Assembly: GCA_007123465.1 (NCBI GenBank)
Contig: SKLB01000186.1
Span: 1 to 9,712, forward strand
DNA length: 9,712 nucleotides
Origin: Spirochaetales bacterium
Lineage (GTDB): Bacteria; Spirochaetota; Spirochaetia; DSM-27196; PWMO01
Direction of reading: 5' to 3'
Both the position numbers and the translations under genes were made by a program. Each line of letters opens with the position of its first letter. Position 1 is the first letter of the stretch. Positions 1-5,410 of this stretch are shown here, one piece after another. The notes beneath the pieces were generated by a model. The model searched no databases. It was not told the origin of the DNA and saw nothing but the letters and a program-made list of their open reading frames with translations.

Positions 1-907
1 CTTCGGGGATGGTAGTGCGGATCTTCTCTACCACGCGCCGGTACTGGCTGACGCGGTAGTTGCGGTTCATGCGGATCAGCAGCTTGTCATCGCCTGATTG
101 CAGCGGCAGGTGTATCTGTTTTGCCAGACACGGATACTCGGCTATCACATCGATGACTTCGTCGGTCATATCGCGCGGGTGCGGTGAGGTGAAATAGAGC
201 CAGAAGTGCCGCTCGAGCCGGGCTCCCAGACGCCCGATGGCGCGCAGCAGATCTGCAAAGCCTATCTCGTCGCTATGGCCATCCAGTCCGTACGAGTTGA
301 CGTTCTGCCCCAGCAACGTGATCGAGCGGTAGCCGTGGCGCACCAGCCGTTCGACTTCGGCCAGAATCTCATGCGATGGTCGCGAAACTTCACGTCCGCG
401 GGTGTAGGGGACCGCGCAGAAGGTACAGAACTTGTCGCAACCGTTCTGAATCGGTACGTAGGCTTCAAACGCTGAGGAGTAGGTTGGGTTGATGTGCCAG
501 TAGCCCTTGCGTGGGTCATCCAGACTGGATGGGGGAACGGTATCCAGCTGCGTTGCAAACGGGGTAACCACACCGTACTGGCGGATCATGCCGGGCAGTA
601 GCGGAAGCTCGTTGATGCTGAACAGCAGGTCAAAGCGGCGCAGGAACTTGTCGCGATCGGCCGGCAGGATGCAGCCGGAAGCAAACGTAAGCAGGGCGCG
701 CCGGTTCTTCCACTGGTTCCACTTGTGTATTTTGGCGTAGACCTTGTCGATTGCCTTCTGACGCACCGAGCAGGCGACAATTCCAAGCAGATCGGCCTGG
801 CTTTCTTCCTCGGTGCGCTCGAATCCCATCGATTCGAGCACGGTCCGGATGCGCTCCGAGTCTGAGAGATTCATCTGGCAACCAAGTGGTATTAGACAGT
901 AACGCAT
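1..907 (-). CDS. miaB: MiaB, tRNA-2-methylthio-N6-dimethylallyladenosine synthase (N-terminal 302 residues; C-terminus beyond window)
   Basis: Radical-SAM methylthiotransferase that adds a methylthio group to C2 of N6-(isopentenyl)adenosine-37 in tRNAs reading UNN codons. The start ATG is at 907-905, and the reading frame stays open to base 1, so about 150 C-terminal residues, including any TRAM domain, lie outside the window. The N-terminal UPF0004 domain carries the three auxiliary-cluster cysteines C10 (LGCQMN), C46 (ACSVRQ) and C79 (ASGC). The radical-SAM CX3CX2C motif is CDKFCTFC at C157/C161/C164, followed by PYTRGRE. GCQMN at the first cysteine favours MiaB over RimO (GCPKN) or MtaB (GCKxN). 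The third cysteine sits in SGCILP rather than the common GCMAQ, a minor oddity. It is the second gene of an operon, 10 nt after the reductase stop codon, with its own Shine-Dalgarno sequence. Confidence 0.93.
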   Translation of the reverse strand, partial: MRYCLIPLGCQMNLSDSERIRTVLESMGFERTEEESQADLLGIVACSVRQKAIDKVYAKIHKWNQWKNRRALLTFASGCILPADRDKFLRRFDLLFSINELPLLPGMIRQYGVVTPFATQLDTVPPSSLDDPRKGYWHINPTYSSAFEAYVPIQNGCDKFCTFCAVPYTRGREVSRPSHEILAEVERLVRHGYRSITLLGQNVNSYGLDGHSDEIGFADLLRAIGRLGARLERHFWLYFTSPHPRDMTDEVIDVIAEYPCLAKQIHLPLQSGDDKLLIRMNRNYRVSQYRRVVEKIRTTIPE

Positions 908-920
908 CTATGCCTCTTCA
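908..920 (-). promoter_or_regulatory. Ribosome binding site of miaB overlapping the upstream stop codon
   Basis: On the minus strand the sequence TGAAGAGGCATAG directly precedes the miaB ATG. AAGAGG is a good Shine-Dalgarno match with 5 nt to the start, and its first bases overlap the TGA stop of the upstream reductase. This supports translational coupling and fixes the miaB start at 907. Confidence 0.75.
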
Positions 921-1589
921 GAAGTAGACCTCGGCGAACAGCTGTTCAGCAGCCACGCCCTGGTCCTTGAGAATGTCGAACGCTTCATAAATCATATCGC
1001 AGTTGCCGCAAAGGTAACAGAGCGAGGCCGGATCAACCGGGTGGCGGCGCAGGTAGTCGGTTACCCGGCCACTGAAATCGCCGCCGTGCTGGCGCGAGAC
1101 ACAGGCAGTATAGCGCGCGCGCTGGTAGGCGTTCATCTCGTAGCGCTCGTTGCAGCCGCGAACGCCGTGTAGCAGCGTGTAATCGATATCGGGGTAGGCG
1201 CCCACAAAACAGTGAAACGGCGAGATCCCGGTGCCGCTGGCGATAAAGAGAAAGCGTCCACCGGCTCGCTGGGCTTCAGAGATCGTGAAGAAACCGAACG
1301 GACCATCGACTCGCAGCTTCTGTCCCGGCACCAGCCGTCGAAGTCGTTGCGAGAGATAGCCCCCGGGGACGTTCTTCACCAGGATCTCCAGGTGATCATC
1401 GTGCGGGCAGGAGTAGATCGAGTATTCGCGCGCGTCGACCTCGCCATCAACGCCAACGGTGACGTACTGGCCGGGCTCAAACTGCAGCCCGTTGCGCTGC
1501 AGGCGAACCACAAAGCTCTCTGCGCCGAGGTCACGCACGGCCTCTACCGCGTGCGACACACGCGGTAGCTGCGCTGCAATCGAGTTCAT
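918..1589 (-). CDS. Ferredoxin/flavodoxin-NADP+ reductase-like FAD oxidoreductase
   Basis: Plant-type FNR-fold enzyme of 223 residues, expected to move electrons between NAD(P)H and a one-electron carrier in the cytosol. The N-terminal beta-barrel (about 1-105) has the FAD motif REYS (54-57), GGYLS (76-80) and GPFGFF (96-101). The C-terminal nucleotide domain has GTGISP (119-124) for the pyrophosphate, CGNCDM (194-199), and an aromatic C-terminus ending EVYF, as usual for this fold. There is no fused [2Fe-2S] domain, so a separate ferredoxin or flavodoxin partner is implied. It heads an operon with miaB and is divergent from lipA, two enzymes that need reduced flavodoxin or ferredoxin; supplying them is inference. 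The ATG at 1589 has no Shine-Dalgarno sequence and lies just after a -10 box (see promoter). It could also be a dihydroorotate dehydrogenase electron-transfer subunit relative, but the cysteine-cluster tail of that family is absent. Confidence 0.85.
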   Translation of the reverse strand: MNSIAAQLPRVSHAVEAVRDLGAESFVVRLQRNGLQFEPGQYVTVGVDGEVDAREYSIYSCPHDDHLEILVKNVPGGYLSQRLRRLVPGQKLRVDGPFGFFTISEAQRAGGRFLFIASGTGISPFHCFVGAYPDIDYTLLHGVRGCNERYEMNAYQRARYTACVSRQHGGDFSGRVTDYLRRHPVDPASLCYLCGNCDMIYEAFDILKDQGVAAEQLFAEVYF

Positions 1590-1595
1590 AGCGGT

Positions 1596-1624
1596 AGTAT
1601 GAAGAAACTGAGCAATAGAGTCAA
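1596..1624 (-). promoter_or_regulatory. Sigma-70 type promoter of the reductase-miaB operon, apparently leaderless
   Basis: Read on the minus strand: -35 TTGACT (1624-1619), 17-nt spacer, -10 CATACT (1601-1596), then six bases and the ATG at 1589. The -35 matches TTGACA at 5 of 6 positions and the -10 matches TATAAT at 4 of 6. A start site 7 nt downstream of the -10 would be the A of the ATG, which agrees with the missing Shine-Dalgarno sequence. The promoter call is by eye. Confidence 0.6.
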
Positions 1625-1642
1625 CAATTACGCCTCGAGCGG

Positions 1643-1671
1643 TTTCCTTTTGCTATCCTATTCGCTATAGT
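1643..1671 (+). promoter_or_regulatory. Probable lipA promoter (good -10, weak -35)
   Basis: TATAGT at 1666-1671 matches the -10 consensus at 5 of 6 positions. The best -35 at 17 nt is TTTCCT (1643-1648), only 3 of 6. The predicted start near 1678 leaves a leader of about 13 nt. Because the -10 overlaps an in-frame GTG at 1670, that GTG is unlikely to be the translation start. A second candidate -10, TATCCT (1654-1659), would give a leader of about 25 nt. Confidence 0.45.
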
Positions 1672-1677
1672 GGAGCC

Positions 1678-1682
1678 AGGGA
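1678..1682 (+). promoter_or_regulatory. Ribosome binding site of lipA
   Basis: AGGGA lies 8 nt before the ATG at 1691 and selects that codon over the in-frame GTG at 1670. It lies close to the predicted transcription start, so the site would be at the extreme 5' end of the message. Confidence 0.5.
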
Positions 1683-1690
1683 TCAGACAG

Positions 1691-2626
1691 ATGAGTGTTC
1701 CAGAGAGTCCAACACAGCCGATGCTACGCAAGCCCGAGTGGCTGCGTACCCATCTCAATACAACCGACAGCTTCCGCGATCTCAAGAGCCTGATGCGCTC
1801 TAAACGGCTCAATACGGTCTGCGAAGAGGCCAGGTGCCCCAATATGCACGAATGCTGGGGCGACTATCGAACCGCTACGTTTATGATTCTCGGCGATACC
1901 TGTACCCGGCGCTGTCGCTTCTGTGCCGTCAAGACCGGCCTGCCTGGCGCCGTGGATTGGGGTGAGCCCGAGCGCGTGGCAGAATCGGTGGCCCAGATGC
2001 AGCTGCGCCACGTGGTGATCACTATGGTTAACCGTGACGATCTCAAGGACGGCGGTGCCGCCGTGCTGGCGGCAACCGTGCGGGCAACCCATCGGCTCGC
2101 TCCCGAATGCTCGGTCGAGGTACTGTCATCGGACCTGATGGGGGACCAGCAGAGCATCCGTGTTCTCAGTGAGAGCCGGCCGGAGATCATCAGCCACAAC
2201 ATCGAGACCTCGCGTCGCCTCACCAGGCAGGTACGCTCGCGATCAGATTACGACCGTTCGCTGGCGTTTCTACGCATCGCCAAAGAACTCGATCCCGAAA
2301 CGGTAGTCAAGTCGAGCATGATGCTCGGCCTCGGCGAAACTCGCGACGAGATTCTGCAGTCGATGGATGATCTGCTGGCAAACGGAGCTACGGTAATGAA
2401 CCTCGGGCAGTACCTTCAGCCCTCGAAGACCCATATTCCGGTGCAGAAGTACTGGACGCCCGCAGAGTTTGCCGAGCTCAAACAGCGTGCGCTGGAGAAA
2501 GGCTTTACCCATTGCGAATCCGCTCCGCTGGTACGCTCCTCCTACCACGCCGGCGAACAGTACGAGACATATCGCAGGCGCATCCACCCGCTCTATGGCA
2601 GCGGCAGCAGCAAAATTTCGGGCTGA
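1691..2626 (+). CDS. lipA: LipA, lipoyl synthase
   Basis: Radical-SAM enzyme that inserts two sulfur atoms at C6 and C8 of octanoyl groups carried on lipoyl domains of 2-oxoacid dehydrogenases and glycine cleavage H protein. At 311 residues it is normal length. The auxiliary sulfur-donating cluster motif CX4CX5C is at C44/C49/C55 (CEEARCPNMHEC), the radical-SAM CX3CX2C is CTRRCRFC (C71/C75/C78), and the C-terminal RSSYHA (282-287) provides the serine ligand of the auxiliary cluster. NRDDLKDGGA (114-123) and the ETV.KSSMMLGLGET segment (203-217) are also typical. The ATG at 1691 was chosen for its AGGGA site; the in-frame GTG at 1670 would add MEPGIRQ and overlaps the -10. It is divergent from the reductase-miaB operon by 101 bp and convergent with thpR. 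No lipB or lplA is seen in the window. Confidence 0.97.
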   Translation: MSVPESPTQPMLRKPEWLRTHLNTTDSFRDLKSLMRSKRLNTVCEEARCPNMHECWGDYRTATFMILGDTCTRRCRFCAVKTGLPGAVDWGEPERVAESVAQMQLRHVVITMVNRDDLKDGGAAVLAATVRATHRLAPECSVEVLSSDLMGDQQSIRVLSESRPEIISHNIETSRRLTRQVRSRSDYDRSLAFLRIAKELDPETVVKSSMMLGLGETRDEILQSMDDLLANGATVMNLGQYLQPSKTHIPVQKYWTPAEFAELKQRALEKGFTHCESAPLVRSSYHAGEQYETYRRRIHPLYGSGSSKISG

Positions 2627-2709
2627 ATTCTGTTACCTTTGGCCAGCTGCGTTGTTCTACAGGGCGAAGAGTAGATGTCTTTTTCTGCCTCCATCGTATT
2701 TCGGTGTAA

Positions 2710-2754
2710 GCTTCCGGAGGTTTCTACCTCCTTTCCTCTGGGAGCGCTTTTTTT
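2710..2754 (+). terminator. Possible first intrinsic terminator downstream of lipA
   Basis: An inner hairpin GGAGG (2716-2720)/CCTCC (2727-2731) with loop TTTCTA can be enclosed by an outer stem GCTTCC (2710-2715)/GGGAGC (2740-2745) containing one G-T pair. Two bases later comes a run of seven T (2748-2754). An 8-nt unpaired segment (2732-2739) makes the fold irregular, so this is less certain than the next hairpin. The rest of 2627-2709 shows no gene, promoter or RNA that I recognise. Confidence 0.4.
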
Positions 2755-3419
2755 CAGCCTCCTCCGCCGCGTCGGGAGGGGGCTTTTTTGTGCTCACCGC
2801 CCAGCGGTTGAGCCCACACGCCACGGTGCTGAGCCCCCGATTGTTCGAGCGAACTCTCGATCAGCCACAGCGCTTGCGCACTGAAGCGCATCGGCTGCGC
2901 CGGCAGCTCTTCTCCGGTACGCTGCAGGAACGTCTGCACGCCGTCGCCAGGATTGGGCGCGCCGCGCCTGACGTAGCCAACCGTTATATGGGCTCGAAAC
3001 GGCCGCTGCTCAACGGCAAAACCGGCACGCCGCAGTTCGACGCAGACGTCAGCGTGCAGCGCGGCCAGCTTCTGTTGAGCGTCATCTACACCAACCCACA
3101 CTACGCGCGGTTTGCGGATTGAGGGGAAACAGCCCGGCGGGGTCAGCGCCAGTTCAAACGGGGTGTAGCGTTCGGTGCACAATGCTACCGCGCTCTGGAT
3201 AGCGGCGATGCGGTTGACCGGTGTGTCACCCAGAAAAACCAGCGTGATGTGAAGATTCTGCTGCGCGATGAGGCGAATCGGGAGGGATCCGGGTCTGTGC
3301 GGCGATGCGGCACGGTCCGTCGCAGAAGCTGCCTCCAGCGCCGCGCGCGCGGCCGCGGCGATCTGCTGACACACTTCGACCGGCGGATTGACCGCCAGGA
3401 ATAGCCGTTTGCGTTCCAT
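2754..3419 (-). CDS. thpR: ThpR/LigT, RNA 2',3'-cyclic phosphodiesterase (2H phosphoesterase; also called 2'-5' RNA ligase)
   Basis: Cytosolic 2H-superfamily enzyme of 221 residues that opens 2',3'-cyclic phosphate RNA ends to 2'-phosphates; the bacterial family also shows weak 2'-5' ligation in vitro. It begins RLFLAVNPP (5-13), the usual first strand. The two catalytic HxT motifs are HITL (57-60, in LHITLVFLG) and HITV (144-147, in RAHITVGYVRR). It is longer than the usual 180-190 residues because of an Ala/Pro-rich insert at about 28-47 and a basic, glycine-ending tail (KKAPSRRGGGG) whose codons are the lipA terminator hairpin. The ATG at 3419 has no Shine-Dalgarno sequence and sits 7 nt after a -10 box. 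It is divergent from ligA with only 20 bp between start codons. The family assignment is firm; the biological substrate is unknown. Confidence 0.9.
   Translation of the reverse strand: MERKRLFLAVNPPVEVCQQIAAAARAALEAASATDRAASPHRPGSLPIRLIAQQNLHITLVFLGDTPVNRIAAIQSAVALCTERYTPFELALTPPGCFPSIRKPRVVWVGVDDAQQKLAALHADVCVELRRAGFAVEQRPFRAHITVGYVRRGAPNPGDGVQTFLQRTGEELPAQPMRFSAQALWLIESSLEQSGAQHRGVWAQPLGGEHKKAPSRRGGGG
2756..2789 (+). terminator. Strong rho-independent terminator of lipA
   Basis: A 10-bp stem is formed by 2756-2765 (AGCCTCCTCC) and 2775-2784 (GGAGGGGGCT) with one T-G pair, a 9-nt loop (2766-2774) and a T run at 2784-2789. The T run exists only on the plus strand, so it acts on lipA transcripts. 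The whole element lies inside the last codons of the convergent gene thpR. Confidence 0.85.
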
Positions 3420-3425
3420 CGGTGC

Positions 3426-3431
3426 TATAGT
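3426..3431 (+). promoter_or_regulatory. ligA -10 element, apparently leaderless
   Basis: TATAGT matches TATAAT at 5 of 6 and lies 8 nt before the ligA ATG at 3440. There is no purine-rich Shine-Dalgarno sequence in between. No convincing -35 is seen at 16-18 nt (bases 3402-3409), which lie inside thpR. The element overlaps the thpR -10 on the other strand (3427-3432), so the two polymerases could not be bound at the same time. Confidence 0.5.
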
Positions 3432-3456
3432 AGCGTGCTATGTCAGACCGCGTCAA
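3427..3456 (-). promoter_or_regulatory. thpR promoter, apparently leaderless, -35 inside ligA
   Basis: On the minus strand: -35 TTGACG (3456-3451; 5 of 6), 18-nt spacer, -10 TACTAT (3432-3427), seven bases, then the ATG at 3419. The -35 lies within codons 4-6 of ligA. The expected start falls on or next to the A of the thpR ATG. Confidence 0.6.
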
Positions 3457-5329
3457 AGAGCTTGAGCGCTTAATCCGCTACCACCAGGATCGCTACTACA
3501 ACCATCAACCGGAGATCTCCGATGCCGAATTCGACGCCCTGTGGGACGAGCTGAAGCAGCGTGCGCCGGTAAGTCCGGTCTTTGATTCGGTGGGTGCAGA
3601 CAGCTCAGACCGCTTTGCCAAGCGCGCACACCTGATGCCGATGAACAGCCAGGACAAGGCCGCAGATGCCGAGGCGTTTCTCAAGTGGGCCGCCAGAGTC
3701 GAGCATCCGCTCTACGTTGCCCAGTATAAAATGGACGGGGCCAGCATCGAACTGCAGTATCAGGACGGCAGCTTCTGCTATGGGGTTACCCGTGGTGACG
3801 GGCGCATCGGGGACGACATCACCGTCAACGTCACTCGGATGCAGGGAGTGCCGCCGCGGATTGCTGCCGACTTCAGCGGCGGTATCCGTGGCGAGGTGAT
3901 GATGTCGCGCAGCGTACACCGCCGCCACTACCGTGACAAAGCAAATTGTCGCAACGCAGCCAACGGAGTTATGAAGCGCAAGGATGGCGTTGGCGCCGAG
4001 CTGCTGCAGGTCATCTGCTACGACGCCGTACACCAGCACGATGACCTCTACTTCGAAGATGAGCTCAGCAAGCTGCAGTGGCTGGCAGAGCAGGGGCTGC
4101 ACGTTGTTGAATACCGCCGCTGCGCCACTGTCAACGATGTGATCGCGTTCCGCGAAGAGGTTGCACAGCAGCGCGATACACTCGATTTTGACATCGACGG
4201 TCTGGTAGTCAAGGGCGTGGAGATCGATGCCGATGACATGCGCCGCACGCGGCCACAGAAGCAGATTGCGTTCAAGTTTGCGCTCGAAGAGCAAACCACG
4301 GTTGTGCGCGAGGTGTTCTGGAGCGAATCAGGGCACCTCTACACTCCCATAGCGCTGACCGACCCGGTGCGCCTCGCGGGCACCACCGTGAAACGGGCAA
4401 ATCTGGCTAACCCGCGTCTGATTCGAGAGATGGATCTGAGGATCGGCTCAACAGTACGGATCACCAAGCGCGGCGAGATTATTCCCAAGATCGAGGCGTT
4501 GCTCGAGAATCCGCCGCACGCACAGCAGATCGTTGTTCCCGCTACCTGTGCAACCTGCGGCAGCGCGCTGGTAGATGAGGGAACGCGGCTCTACTGTCCT
4601 AACATGCAGTGTCCCAAACGCGAGATCCACCGACTGAAGAAATGGATCGAAGTACTCGATATCAAGGATTTCGGTCCGGTGCTGATTCAGAAGCTGTTCG
4701 AAGCCGGGCGCGTGCAGCGCATTGCCGATCTGTACACGCTGCGTGAACAGGATATCGTGGAGCTGGAGCGCATGGGCCAGGGGATTGCCAGACGCGCACT
4801 GCGCAATCTGTTTGCCGTGGAAACCGTGCCGCTGGCGCGCTTCGTTGCCGGGTTCAATATCGAAGGGATCGGCGAGTTGATTGTCGATAAGGCGGTCAGC
4901 TCCGGATACGACACTCTCGAGGCGCTGCGCGACGCCGATCCGGCGCAGCTGGCTGCTGCTACCGACGGCATCGGCGAGGCAACCGCAGCAACGCTTATTG
5001 AGGGAGTGCGGTTGCTTTTTGACCAGATGCAGCAGGTCTTGCAGACCGGAAAGATCTCCATCGGGCGCAGGCTGGAATCACGCGCGCTGGCGGGGCAGAG
5101 TTTCTGTTTTACCGGTGCACTGAAATCGATGAAGCGCAGCGAGGCCGAGGAGCTTGTCAGAAAGCACGGCGCTACGGCCAGGGGAAGCGTCACCGAAGAC
5201 CTGAGTTGGCTGGTAACCAACGACCCGGGCGGCAACTCCAGCAAATTGCAGAAGGCGCGCACGCTGGGGGTCAACATCATTTCCGAAGAGCAGTTTCTGC
5301 AGATGCTTCAACAAAGCGCGCAGAGCTGA
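3440..5329 (+). CDS. ligA: NAD+-dependent DNA ligase LigA (divergent)
   Basis: Seals nicks in duplex DNA using NAD+. 629 residues, against about 670 for E. coli LigA. Domain Ia (1-60) has YHQDRYY and EISDAEFD. The adenylation domain has YKMDGAS with catalytic K97, TRGDGRIGDD (117-126), RGEV (150-153), CRNAANG (170-176), DIDGLVVK (251-258) and AFKF (277-280). The OB fold follows (about 296-352, SGHLYTPIAL to RGEIIPK). The zinc finger has C370/C373/C386/C391. Helix-hairpin-helix repeats span about 402-530 and a BRCT domain about 552-625. Oddities against E. coli: Q95 where E113 is expected (ELKxDG), C170 for the P of NPRN, and K179 for R208. All other core residues are intact, so it is probably active but may be a second, specialised ligase. 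The ATG at 3440 follows the -10 by 8 nt. Confidence 0.93.
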   Translation: MSDRVKELERLIRYHQDRYYNHQPEISDAEFDALWDELKQRAPVSPVFDSVGADSSDRFAKRAHLMPMNSQDKAADAEAFLKWAARVEHPLYVAQYKMDGASIELQYQDGSFCYGVTRGDGRIGDDITVNVTRMQGVPPRIAADFSGGIRGEVMMSRSVHRRHYRDKANCRNAANGVMKRKDGVGAELLQVICYDAVHQHDDLYFEDELSKLQWLAEQGLHVVEYRRCATVNDVIAFREEVAQQRDTLDFDIDGLVVKGVEIDADDMRRTRPQKQIAFKFALEEQTTVVREVFWSESGHLYTPIALTDPVRLAGTTVKRANLANPRLIREMDLRIGSTVRITKRGEIIPKIEALLENPPHAQQIVVPATCATCGSALVDEGTRLYCPNMQCPKREIHRLKKWIEVLDIKDFGPVLIQKLFEAGRVQRIADLYTLREQDIVELERMGQGIARRALRNLFAVETVPLARFVAGFNIEGIGELIVDKAVSSGYDTLEALRDADPAQLAAATDGIGEATAATLIEGVRLLFDQMQQVLQTGKISIGRRLESRALAGQSFCFTGALKSMKRSEAEELVRKHGATARGSVTEDLSWLVTNDPGGNSSKLQKARTLGVNIISEEQFLQMLQQSAQS

Positions 5330-5331
5330 TC

Positions 5332-5354
5332 GCGCTGCCGCATGGCTGTAGCGC
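5332..5354 (+). other. Weak inverted repeat after ligA
   Basis: GCGCT (5332-5336) can pair with AGCGC (5350-5354), with an inner GCC/GGC around GCAT. No T run follows on the plus strand, so it is not a convincing terminator. ligA may simply read through towards the cyclase gene, whose start is 81 bases after the ligA stop. Confidence 0.25.
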
Positions 5355-5364
5355 CCCGATCGCT

Positions 5365-5382
5365 CGATCTGTTTGCAGATTG
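5365..5382 (+). promoter_or_regulatory. Candidate operator upstream of the cyclase gene
   Basis: CGATCTG-TTTG-CAGATTG is an inverted repeat with 7-base arms matching at 6 of 7 positions. It covers the place where a -35 box should be (no good -35 is present) and is centred about 30 nt before the predicted transcription start. No T run follows, so it is not a terminator. A repressor or activator site is inference. Confidence 0.4.
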
Positions 5383-5390
5383 ATCAGAGG

Positions 5391-5405
5391 TATACTATGA
5401 TAAGG
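5391..5405 (+). promoter_or_regulatory. Cyclase promoter -10 and short-leader ribosome site
   Basis: TATACT (5391-5396) matches the -10 consensus at 5 of 6. The predicted start near 5402-5403 leaves a leader of 8-9 nt containing AAGG (5402-5405), a weak Shine-Dalgarno sequence 5 nt before the ATG at 5411. The -35 region is poor and is occupied by the inverted repeat at 5365-5382. Confidence 0.45.
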
Positions 5406-5410
5406 TCCGA

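Noticed and set aside
1670..1690. GTG at 1670 as the lipA start (seven extra residues)
   Set aside because: The GTG overlaps the TATAGT -10 box and has no ribosome site, whereas ATG 1691 has AGGGA at 8 nt.
2627..2709. Possible small RNA or short ORF between lipA and its terminator
   Set aside because: No convincing -35/-10 pair was found, and the ATG at 2675 opens a frame that runs through the terminator without a ribosome site.
2469..3122. Plus-strand frame of 217 codons spanning the lipA end, both terminators and part of thpR
   Set aside because: It crosses a strong terminator and two genes in other frames, and the translation has no family features.
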